A stretch of DNA of 9,434 nucleotides from Candidatus Bathyarchaeota archaeon (GTDB lineage Archaea > Thermoproteota > Bathyarchaeia > TCS64), in assembly GCA_013329615.1 (NCBI GenBank), contig DUKA01000090.1, positions 1 to 9,434 on the forward strand. The letters run 5' to 3'. Numbering within the stretch: position 1 is the first letter of the stretch; each line of letters opens with the position of its first letter. Shown in pieces: positions 1-5,831 of this stretch. The translations under genes were made by a program, and so were the position numbers. Under the pieces are notes generated by a model. It ran no database searches. It had not been told where the DNA came from and saw only the letters and a list, made by a program, of their open reading frames with translations.

Positions 1-67
1 GACGAAAGATGTGGCAGTATTTTAAAAAATGCACTACGTCTATTATGGATTTTAGCACCATAAACCC

Positions 68-75
68 TTTTTAAA
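68..75 (+). promoter_or_regulatory. TATA box of the receiver-domain gene
   Basis: TTTTTAAA lies in an AT-rich 5' region (1-92). Its centre is about 21 nt before the GTG at 93 and 33 nt before the ATG at 105. Archaeal transcription usually begins about 26 nt past the box centre, near 97-98, which would give a nearly leaderless message starting translation at 105. The same CCTTTTT(T)AAAC core recurs before the winged-helix regulator at 7342. Inferred from sequence and spacing only. Confidence 0.55.
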
Positions 76-92
76 CATGTGTAAGGGGTGTT

Positions 93-656
93 GTGGCGAG
101 TGTTATGGAGGGAGACGAGAACTCTGTGCCTGTAGAGCGTCTCGTCGCAATTGTTGAGGGTATTGATAAGCGACTCGACGGCGTGTCGGATAAAGTCGAT
201 ACGCTATCGCCACAGGTTGTCAGTGGTGAGGCTGTCAGGGTCAAGGATAAGCAGATGAAGTCTCTGCTTATCGTCGATGAAAAGTATCTGACTGAGACAT
301 TGAAGATCATCTTCCAGATAATTGGATATCAGGTGGATACCGCCCACAATGGTATACAGGCGTTGAAGAAGACCCTTGACAAGCCCTATGATCTCGTCAT
401 CATGGAGGCAAACCTCTCGGACGCGAGCGGCTTCGAGATGGCTCAGATCATCAAGAACATGAGCAGGAAGACGAAGATGGTGCTTATGACCGGGGACGAG
501 TACTGGGAGGAGGCACAGCGCGGCGTACCAATGGGGGTTGACGATGTGCTGTTGAAACCCTTCGCCCCAGAGGAGCTCGTGAACGCCGTCCGCAAGATTC
601 TTGAGCCTAGGCTCGAGGCGCGGGACGGGAAAACGCCGAAGTTACCATTCGCCTAA
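93..656 (+). CDS. Receiver-domain (response regulator-like) protein with Glu at the phosphoacceptor site
   Basis: This is a cytosolic signalling protein of up to 187 residues. Residues about 57-172 form a CheY-like receiver domain: LLIVDE with acidic residues D62 and E63, the beta3 strand LVIMEANLSD, the conserved Thr T133 in LMTGDE, and the conserved Lys K155 in LLKPF. The residue that normally accepts phosphate (Asp at the end of beta3) is Glu105, so classical His-Asp phosphotransfer is doubtful; Glu often mimics the phosphorylated state. Residues 1-50 are an extension with hydrophobic residues spaced like a short coiled coil (VERLVAIVEGIDKRL), which could mediate dimerisation. There is no DNA-binding or enzymatic output domain, and the C-terminal 15 residues look unstructured. 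GTG at 93 gives the longest form. ATG at 105 fits the TATA box better and loses only four residues. By eye, base composition is more AT-rich than in the neighbouring genes. No kinase partner is visible. Confidence 0.85.
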   Translation: MASVMEGDENSVPVERLVAIVEGIDKRLDGVSDKVDTLSPQVVSGEAVRVKDKQMKSLLIVDEKYLTETLKIIFQIIGYQVDTAHNGIQALKKTLDKPYDLVIMEANLSDASGFEMAQIIKNMSRKTKMVLMTGDEYWEEAQRGVPMGVDDVLLKPFAPEELVNAVRKILEPRLEARDGKTPKLPFA

Positions 657-679
657 GAAATGGATATCGGGTTGTACCA

Positions 680-697
680 GGAGGTCCTCCCATTTTT
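680..697 (+). terminator. Palindrome plus T-tract between convergent genes
   Basis: GGAGGTCCTCC (680-690) has 5-base complementary arms around a single central base. It is followed by a run of five T (693-697). It lies in the 51-bp gap between the stop codons of the receiver protein and the EamA transporter. The T-run is oriented to end plus-strand transcripts, and archaeal RNA polymerase terminates at such runs. The arms are too close to form a normal hairpin loop, so the T-run is the more likely functional part. Confidence 0.4.
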
Positions 698-707
698 GTC
701 GGCTGCC

Positions 708-1580
708 TCATGCGAGGGCGGCGATTATGTAGACGCCGGCGAAGATTGTTGCGGAGCCGAGTATCCTCGGCGCCCCGTAACCCTCACCTAGCAGCGTCAA
801 GCCGAGCAGTGCGCCGATCACGACGCTGACCTGCCTGAAGGCAAGGAGGTAACCGACCGGTGCGAGGGTCATGGCCACGAGCACGAGCAAATATCCACCG
901 CGCATCAGTGCCCCGGCGACCGTTATCTTCTTCCAGGCGTTGCCCCACTCTGCGCGTATGTTCCCCCAGCCCCTGCCGCGGAGCACGATGGGGGTGAGGA
1001 GGATAGTAATGGCAACCTCCAGCCACAGGTCGTAGAGTACGGGATCGACGCGCGTGACCGCGGCCTTATCGCTCAGGGAGTACGCAGTCGTGCCTATGGC
1101 GGCGATGAGGGCGAAGCCGAACGCGGACCCCCTGAAGCTGCGCAACGGCTCAAGTATGCTATCTAGCCTTAGCGACTTGAGGTGCAGCATGTAGACACCG
1201 ACGAGGACGAGCAGTATCCCCAGAAGCCCCGTCGTCGTCAATGGGTCACCGAGGAAGACCGCTCCGGCGACGGCGACAAAGAGCGGAGCACTACGCGCCA
1301 CGGGGTAGACTATGCTGAGGTCCCCCGCGTCGTATGCCCGGCTGAGGGCGAGGAAGTAAACAGCTTCCGCGATGGCGCTCGCGACTAGGAAGGGGACCGC
1401 GCTGACGGGAAGAGACCAGTCTTTTAGCAGCAGCAGGAAGACGGGGAGCAGCGTGACTTGGCTCGTCACGTTCATGAGGAGCATGAAGGAGTCCTTGTCG
1501 CGCGAGCCCTTTGCCAGGTAGTTCCACGCCGCGTGAGACGCCGCGCTCACGAGTATGAGTGCGACGGCGAGGGGCTCCAT
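708..1580 (-). CDS. EamA/DMT-family transporter
   Basis: The product is a 290-residue integral membrane protein, the usual size for a 10-helix drug/metabolite transporter built from two EamA repeats. Hydrophobic segments fill almost the whole chain. Repeat 1 (about 3-133) contains the typical stretch near 76-100, AEAVYFLALSRAYDAGDLSI followed by VYPVARSAPLF, ending near LGDPLTTTG. Repeat 2 (about 151-290) contains the matching PVGYLLAFRQ and LTLLGEGYGAPRI. Such proteins move small metabolites, amino acids or drugs, usually by proton-coupled export; the substrate cannot be told from sequence. Start chosen: ATG at 1580 (MEPLAVALIL), where the first membrane helix begins. The reading frame stays open further upstream to 2120, but that part is polar and lies antisense to thpR, so it is not coding. 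The gene is divergent from thpR and shares its promoter region. The TATA-like box at 1603-1609 is 26 nt from this ATG, implying a leaderless message. Confidence 0.9.
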   Translation of the reverse strand: MEPLAVALILVSAASHAAWNYLAKGSRDKDSFMLLMNVTSQVTLLPVFLLLLKDWSLPVSAVPFLVASAIAEAVYFLALSRAYDAGDLSIVYPVARSAPLFVAVAGAVFLGDPLTTTGLLGILLVLVGVYMLHLKSLRLDSILEPLRSFRGSAFGFALIAAIGTTAYSLSDKAAVTRVDPVLYDLWLEVAITILLTPIVLRGRGWGNIRAEWGNAWKKITVAGALMRGGYLLVLVAMTLAPVGYLLAFRQVSVVIGALLGLTLLGEGYGAPRILGSATIFAGVYIIAALA

Positions 1581-1602
1581 GCAGGTACGGGGGTGGTTGG
1601 GG

Positions 1603-1609
1603 TTAAAAT
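1603..1609. promoter_or_regulatory. Shared TATA-like box for divergent eamA and thpR genes
   Basis: TTAAAAT (ATTTTAA on the other strand) is the only strongly AT-rich core in the 57-bp gap between the two divergent start codons. Its centre is 26 nt from the transporter ATG at 1580 on the minus strand and 32 nt from the thpR ATG at 1638 on the plus strand. Both distances suit an archaeal TATA box with leaderless or near-leaderless transcripts. A nearly symmetric box could be read by TBP in either orientation. Confidence 0.5.
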
Positions 1610-1637
1610 CATTAGCAGCCCCGCGCACCAAGTACCC

Positions 1638-2198
1638 ATGGATAGGTGCTTCGTAGCCGTCGATATAGACGCTCCGCAGCTGAAGGCTGCACTGCTGCGC
1701 GCGCAGGGGGCACTCGTGGCGACGGGCGCGGACGTGAAGGCGGTTGAGGATGAGAACATACACATCACCCTCAAGTTCCTCGGCGAGATGCCCGAGGAGA
1801 GGACGGCGAGAGTCACACAACTCGTCAAGGGCATCACATTCAAGCCGTTCACACTCGACTTCAAGGGCGTCGGCGTCTTTCCAAGCCCCAGCAGGCCGAG
1901 CGTCGTCTGGGCGGGCGTCGCCGGGGAGGCATCCGAGATGCTCGCCGTCTTCACCGAGCTTGAATGCGGACTCAAAGCGCTGGGATTCGAGCCCGAGAGG
2001 AGACCCTTCCAGCCACACGTAACACTGTGCCGCGTCCGGAGCGGGCGGAACAGGGCACAGCTCGCCGAGGCGATCCACGCGATGGAGGACGAGGGGTTCG
2101 GCCCGCAGAGGGTCGAGCACATACGCCTCAAGAAGAGTGTACTGACGAGGAACGGTCCCATCTACTCTACGGCGGCCGAGTCGAGGATGCTAGAATAA
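1638..2198 (+). CDS. thpR: RNA 2',3'-cyclic phosphodiesterase (2'-5' RNA ligase family)
   Basis: The product has 186 residues, typical of the LigT/ThpR branch of the 2H phosphoesterase superfamily. The two catalytic tetrapeptides are HITL (H42, T44) and HVTL (H127, T129), about 85 residues apart as expected for the paired active-site lobes. N-terminal MDRCFVAVDI and the segments LKFLGEM and FPSPSRPSVVWAGV also match the family. Members open 2',3'-cyclic phosphates to 2'-phosphates and can join tRNA halves by a 2'-5' bond in vitro; the physiological role in archaea is unsettled. It is a soluble protein with no signal peptide. Start: ATG at 1638, directly before the family N-terminus; the frame is open upstream to 1458, but that part is antisense to the transporter and not family-like. 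cca follows 51 bp downstream. The thpR-cca pairing is one I recall from other archaea and points to RNA 3'-end work. Confidence 0.93.
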   Translation: MDRCFVAVDIDAPQLKAALLRAQGALVATGADVKAVEDENIHITLKFLGEMPEERTARVTQLVKGITFKPFTLDFKGVGVFPSPSRPSVVWAGVAGEASEMLAVFTELECGLKALGFEPERRPFQPHVTLCRVRSGRNRAQLAEAIHAMEDEGFGPQRVEHIRLKKSVLTRNGPIYSTAAESRMLE

Positions 2199-2212
2199 CC
2201 CGCTTCATACGG

Positions 2213-2220
2213 TAAATATT
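2213..2220 (+). promoter_or_regulatory. TATA box before cca
   Basis: TAAATATT stands in the short gap between thpR and cca. Its centre is about 34 nt before the GTG start at 2250, predicting transcription from about 2243. cca may therefore have its own promoter besides read-through from thpR. A five-codon reading frame ATG-GAT-GAA-GAG-TGA (2239-2253) lies at the predicted transcript start and overlaps the cca start. Confidence 0.5.
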
Positions 2221-2249
2221 TCAACGATGCAAGCCTCTATGGATGAAGA

Positions 2250-3650
2250 GTGACATCGTCTTTGCCTTTGCCCGAGCCGTGGAGCCAACTAAAGAAGAGT
2301 ATACTCGCCGAGGTCAAGCCAAACGGGCGCCACCATGAGGAGATATCCGCCTTTATCGTGAAGCTGAAGGTGAGCCTCAAGGAGGCACTCAGGAAGGGCG
2401 GCGTCGACGCTGATGTCGAGGTCCACGGCTCTGTGGCTCGGGACACGTGGCTCGTCGGGCAGAGGGACATAGACACCTTCATTGTGCTCCGCCACGGCTC
2501 GGGAAGGAGGGATCTTCTCAGGGTCAACGAGGTCGTCAAGGGGTACACGGGTGAGGGGTGGGTTGAGGCCTACGCCGAGCACCCCTATGTAAAGAAGGAT
2601 ATTGAGGGCTTCGAGGTAGAGTTCATACCCTGCTTCAAGGCCGAGGCGGGGAAGGGCTTCGCCTCCGCCACGGATCGCACACCGCTGCACACGGCCTACC
2701 TGCAGCCGCGCCTCACCGACGCCCTAAGAGACGACGTGAGGGTCCTCAAGGCATTCATGAGGGGCATCGGCGTCTACGGCGCAGAGATAAGGGTGGGCGG
2801 CTTCTCCGGCTACCTCTGCGAGCTTCTCGTCGTCGCCCACGGCTCCTTCGAGGCGCTCATCGAGGCCGCGGCGAAGTGGGGCGAACACCCAGTCGTCGAA
2901 CTCGAGAAGGGGATGGACTCCAAGTTCAAGGAGCCCCTCGTCGTCGCCGACCCCGTAGACCACAACAGGAACGTGGCCTCCGCGGTCACCGAGACGGCGC
3001 TCTGGACCTTCGTCGCCGCCGCCCGCGCCTTCGCCGAGAAGCCCAGCGAGAGATTCTTCAAGACGACACCACACAACGCGTCGGGGGTCAGGGCGAGGAT
3101 AGAGGACAGGGGCACGGACCTCCTATTCGTAGTCATCCCCGACGATGACCCGCCAGTGCCGGACACACTATGGGGGCAGCTATACAGGACCGAGAAGGCG
3201 ATAGGCAGGGCGCTCGGCGAGCGTGGATTCAAGGTGCTGAGGACGGGGAGCTGGAGCGACGAGGCGAAGAGGCACATATTCGTTTACGAGCTCGAGTCGA
3301 TTGCCCTGCCGCCGGTGATGAAGAAGGTGGGGCCACCAGTACGCCTCACCAAGGAGAGCGGTGACTTCCTCAAGACCTATCTCGACTCCGATGACCTCGT
3401 CAGCGGCCCCGGTGTAGAGGGGGGTAAGTGGTGGGTGGAGGTCAAGAGGAGGCACGTCTTCCCCCGCACATACCTGCGCAAGGCACTCGCCGACAGCTAC
3501 GAGGAGCTCGGCGTGCCTAAGCGCCTCGCCGACTTGCTCGGCGTGGACGGGGACGTCTACATAAACGAGGAGATAGAGGGGGAGCTGCGCGGCGACTTCC
3601 CCGCTTACCTCGACACCTTCCTACGGGGCAGGCCTGACTGGCTTGTCTGA
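2250..3650 (+). CDS. cca: CCA tRNA nucleotidyltransferase, archaeal class I
   Basis: The product adds or repairs the 3'-terminal CCA of tRNAs using CTP and ATP without a nucleic-acid template. Its 466 residues are slightly more than the roughly 440 of known archaeal enzymes. The polymerase-beta-type head starts after an N-terminal helix region (ILAEVKP). It carries the signature GSVARDTWLVGQRDID at 60-75 with metal ligands D73 and D75. A third acidic position follows in FEVEFIPCF (E124). DRTPLH and the tRNA-tail contact region GIGVYGAEIRVGGFSGYLCE are strongly conserved in this family, and VVADPVDHNRNVA continues the central domain. As I recall, the Archaeoglobus fulgidus enzyme uses E59, D61 and D110, so Glu at the third site is unusual. 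Start: GTG at 2250, since the family-like helix SQLKKSILAEVKP begins shortly after and no in-frame ATG fits. The stop overlaps the TTG start of the kinase, implying translational coupling. Confidence 0.96.
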   Translation: MTSSLPLPEPWSQLKKSILAEVKPNGRHHEEISAFIVKLKVSLKEALRKGGVDADVEVHGSVARDTWLVGQRDIDTFIVLRHGSGRRDLLRVNEVVKGYTGEGWVEAYAEHPYVKKDIEGFEVEFIPCFKAEAGKGFASATDRTPLHTAYLQPRLTDALRDDVRVLKAFMRGIGVYGAEIRVGGFSGYLCELLVVAHGSFEALIEAAAKWGEHPVVELEKGMDSKFKEPLVVADPVDHNRNVASAVTETALWTFVAAARAFAEKPSERFFKTTPHNASGVRARIEDRGTDLLFVVIPDDDPPVPDTLWGQLYRTEKAIGRALGERGFKVLRTGSWSDEAKRHIFVYELESIALPPVMKKVGPPVRLTKESGDFLKTYLDSDDLVSGPGVEGGKWWVEVKRRHVFPRTYLRKALADSYEELGVPKRLADLLGVDGDVYINEEIEGELRGDFPAYLDTFLRGRPDWLV

Positions 3651-4428
3651 GCGCGTCCCCCTTGACCTGCTCCTCACTCACCCCCGCGGCTACCTCATAC
3701 ACTGGCCCAGGTGGGACGCCGGGGCGGCCGAGGCGAAGATCGAGGAACTCAAGGGCATGGGCGTCGAGGCACTGGTCTTCGAGGGTCCGCACATTGTCGA
3801 GACGATACCCGTGCTCGGCAAGGGGAACACTTCGATTGTCTTCAAGGCGCTGAGGCATGACGGCGCCTACGCCGTGAAGCTCAGGAGGTCGGACGCCGAC
3901 CGGGTGGGCTTCGCTGAGGAGGCGAGGCTATTGAAGGCGGCGAACGACGCAGGCATAGGCCCAAAGCTCGTCGCGTGGGGGAGCGAAGCCCTCATAATGG
4001 AGCTCATCGAGGGACCCTACCTCAGCGACTGGATAAGGGGGCTCAGCCCCGCGGACGCTGGTGTACTCCGGGGAGTCTTCCGCCAACTCGTCGACCAAGC
4101 GCGGAGGCTGGACGAGGCGGGGCTCGACCACGGCGAACTCGTTCGCCTCAGGCGGCACACCATGATGCGTGGTTTTGAGCCGGTGATAATTGACTTCGAG
4201 TCGGCGAGCACCGGGAGGCGGGTCGCCAACGTCACCACGGTGATCCAGTCGCTCTTCCTGAACACAAAGGCTAGCCTCGTGGTGGAGAGGCTCATGGGGC
4301 TCCCCGAGAGGGAGAGGCTCCTCGGCGCCCTCAGGGATTACAGGAGGGAGATGAGCGCGGGGAACTACCGGGCGCTCCTCATCGCCACGGGTCTGGAAAA
4401 GGATTTCACTCCCGCCCCCACACTCTAA
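3643..4428 (+). CDS. Predicted Ser/Thr protein kinase, COG2112-like archaeal family
   Basis: This is a compact 261-residue cytosolic kinase-fold protein. Visible elements in order: N-terminal VPLDLLLTHPRGYLIHWPR typical of this group; glycine-rich loop LGKGNTSIVFKA (58-69); ATP-binding Lys K79 in AVKLRR; an acidic helix residue E92 or E93; hinge region LIMELIEGPYL; catalytic loop LDHGEL (161-166); and metal-binding D184 in VIIDFESAS, the counterpart of DFG. The catalytic loop shows Glu165 where RIO and Bud32 kinases have the Asp of HGD. I think this is a feature of the family, but I could not verify it. The substrate is unknown. The start is TTG at 3643, inside the last codons of cca (8-nt overlap); no ATG or GTG is available and the residues after it already match the family. 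The M20 gene follows after 4 nt. The overlap suggests co-expression with cca. Confidence 0.82.
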   Translation: MSERVPLDLLLTHPRGYLIHWPRWDAGAAEAKIEELKGMGVEALVFEGPHIVETIPVLGKGNTSIVFKALRHDGAYAVKLRRSDADRVGFAEEARLLKAANDAGIGPKLVAWGSEALIMELIEGPYLSDWIRGLSPADAGVLRGVFRQLVDQARRLDEAGLDHGELVRLRRHTMMRGFEPVIIDFESASTGRRVANVTTVIQSLFLNTKASLVVERLMGLPERERLLGALRDYRREMSAGNYRALLIATGLEKDFTPAPTL

Positions 4429-4432
4429 CACC

Positions 4433-5626
4433 ATGGATCACAAGGAAGCGGCTCGCCACAGCATCGACGAGCACAGGGAAGTCCTCATCGGTGTGAGCAA
4501 CAGGATTCACGGTGAGCCAGAGCTCGGGCATCAGGAGTTCAAGGCCTCGGCGCTTCTTGTCGAGGCGCTCAAGGGGCACGGCTATACAGTGGAGTTGGGC
4601 GTCGCGGGGATGAAGACCGCCTTCGTGGCGCGCGGCCCGAAGCGCGAGGGGCCGACGATCGGCGTCCTTGCCGAGTACGACGCGCTGCCCGGCATTGGGC
4701 ACGCCTGCGGCCACAACCTGATTGCGGGTTCCGCCCTCGGCGCTGCCATAGGGCTCGCGGCGGTCGCCAAGAAGCTGCCCGGCAACGTGGTCATCTTCGG
4801 TTCCCCAGCCGAGGAGGGCGTTGTCAAGAACGCCGGCGGCAAGGTGGTCATGATCGATGAGATCAGGAAGGCGGACGCGGCGATCATGGTGCATCCCTCG
4901 AACATGTGGGGGAGCTACGGCACGAGCAACGCCCGCGAGAGCTTCCTAGTCGAGTTCTATGGGAAGAGTAGTCACGCGGGCGGTGCCCCGGAGAAGGGTG
5001 TGAACGCCCTCGACGGCGTCATACAGACCTTCAACGGCATAAACGCGCTGCGCCAGCACATCAAGAGGGACGTGCGCATACACGGCATATATAAGAACGG
5101 TGGGGCGAGCCCGAACGTTGTCCCCGACTACGCGAGCGCACACCTCTACGTCCGCGCCCCCACGTTGCCGATGCTGGAGGAGTACTACGGCAAGGTGCAG
5201 GACATAATCAAGGGAGCGTCACTCATGACGGGGGCGAGGAGCAAGGTGACGCGCGTCGCCAACCCCTACGCCAACAGCATACCCAGCAAGACACTCACCG
5301 ACCTGTTCCGCAGCGAGTTGGCGGAGGTCGGCGTGGACATCCCCGAGGAGAGGGAGCCGCGGCAGGGCGGTGGAAGCACCGACTTCGGCAACGTAAGCCA
5401 AGTAATACCTGCGTTAAGTGCCTATGTCAATATTGGCCCCGTGACTCTGCACAGCCCCGAGGGTGCCGCCATGACAGCCACGGAGGAGGCACACGGCGTG
5501 ATGATAAAGTCGGCGAAGGCACTCGCCTTTACGGCGATAGACCTCATCACTAAGCCGGGGCTCCTCGAGGCGGCGAAGAAGGAGCACGGGCAGAGGCTCG
5601 CGGATCAGGCGAAGCAGTCGAAGTAG
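4433..5626 (+). CDS. M20-family amidohydrolase (M20D / PM20D2-AbgB-like)
   Basis: This is a soluble metal-dependent amidase or peptidase of 397 residues, with no signal peptide, hence cytosolic. Metal-binding and catalytic motifs are clear: LAEYDALPGIGHACGHN (79-95, with H90, C92 and H94), SPAEEG with E127 and E128, H154 in MVHPSN, and H340 in LHSPEG near the C-terminus. GKSSHAGGAP (177-186) marks the dimerisation or lid domain inserted in the peptidase fold. GGGSTDFGNVS (312-322) and AEYDALPGIGHACGH point to the PM20D2/AbgB branch, whose members cleave aminobenzoyl-glutamate or dipeptide-like amides. Exact substrate unknown. ATG at 4433 sits 4 nt after the kinase stop without a clear Shine-Dalgarno sequence, so it is probably co-transcribed. 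The C-terminal about 30 residues are Lys- and Ala-rich and probably disordered or helical. A tRNA gene follows about 60 bp downstream. Confidence 0.93.
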   Translation: MDHKEAARHSIDEHREVLIGVSNRIHGEPELGHQEFKASALLVEALKGHGYTVELGVAGMKTAFVARGPKREGPTIGVLAEYDALPGIGHACGHNLIAGSALGAAIGLAAVAKKLPGNVVIFGSPAEEGVVKNAGGKVVMIDEIRKADAAIMVHPSNMWGSYGTSNARESFLVEFYGKSSHAGGAPEKGVNALDGVIQTFNGINALRQHIKRDVRIHGIYKNGGASPNVVPDYASAHLYVRAPTLPMLEEYYGKVQDIIKGASLMTGARSKVTRVANPYANSIPSKTLTDLFRSELAEVGVDIPEEREPRQGGGSTDFGNVSQVIPALSAYVNIGPVTLHSPEGAAMTATEEAHGVMIKSAKALAFTAIDLITKPGLLEAAKKEHGQRLADQAKQSK

Positions 5627-5652
5627 CCCCCGTTTCGCCCCTCTTCGTAACC

Positions 5653-5658
5653 TTTTTA
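5653..5658 (+). promoter_or_regulatory. T-run / TATA-like element before tRNA-Pro
   Basis: TTTTTA lies 27 nt after the M20 stop codon, and its centre is about 32 nt before the first tRNA base. It could be the TATA box of the tRNA promoter, the T-run terminator of the upstream operon, or both. The rest of the gap shows no other feature. Confidence 0.4.
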
Positions 5659-5687
5659 CTGTGGAGGTTGTGTCTAGTGTTTGGTTC

Positions 5688-5764
5688 GGGATCGTGGTCT
5701 AGCTTGGTAAGATTCGTGCCTGGGGCGTACGAGTTCGTGAGTTCGAATCTCACCGATCCCACCA
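5688..5764 (+). tRNA. tRNA-Pro (anticodon GGG), CCA encoded
   Basis: A complete cloverleaf of 77 nt. The acceptor stem GGGATCG (5688-5694) pairs perfectly with CGATCCC (5754-5760). The D stem is GTCT/AGAT with loop AGCTTGGTA. The anticodon stem CGTGC/GTACG (one G-T pair) closes loop CTGGGGC (5720-5726), with anticodon GGG at 5722-5724, which reads proline codons CCC and CCU. The variable loop is AGTTC. The T stem GTGAG/CTCAC closes loop TTCGAAT. Discriminator A is at 5761 and CCA is encoded at 5762-5764. No intron interrupts the anticodon arm. The encoded CCA means the CCA enzyme nearby would only repair this tRNA's end. Confidence 0.96.
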
Positions 5765-5802
5765 TCTTCTAAACCCACCCGCCAAACCGGGGATGCCACT
5801 TC

Positions 5803-5810
5803 TTTAATAT
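5803..5810 (+). promoter_or_regulatory. TATA box of the MlrC-family gene
   Basis: TTTAATAT lies between the tRNA and the metallopeptidase gene. Its centre is about 26 nt before the ATG at 5832, so transcription would start at or next to the first base of the start codon: a leaderless message. No Shine-Dalgarno sequence precedes the ATG, in agreement. Confidence 0.65.
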
Positions 5811-5831
5811 TGCATTGACTCTTGAGAAACC

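Noticed and set aside
1..63. Possible end of an upstream gene (20 open codons ending in TAA at 61-63)
   Set aside because: The stretch is AT-rich with TTA, AAA and AAT codons unlike the neighbours, a second frame is equally open, and it merges into a TATA box. A promoter region is more likely, though a gene end cannot be excluded.
1581..2120. Upstream extension of the EamA transporter frame on the minus strand (to 470 residues)
   Set aside because: The added part is polar, unlike any transporter domain, and lies antisense to thpR, which carries both HxTx motifs. It is open only because GC-rich coding sequence has few stops.
2243..2340. Alternative cca N-terminus in another frame: ATG at 2243 reading MKSDIVFAFARAVEPTKEEY
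   Set aside because: It looks like the start of archaeal CCA enzymes (VxPTxEE) and would imply a frameshift. But the GTG frame itself contains ILAEVKPNGRHHEEISAFI at the right distance (36 residues) before the GS motif, and the other frame soon hits a stop.
5688..5764. The tRNA as an integration site for a mobile element
   Set aside because: No integrase gene was seen, and no direct repeat of the tRNA 3' end was noticed in the flanking sequence. Neighbouring genes look like ordinary chromosomal genes.
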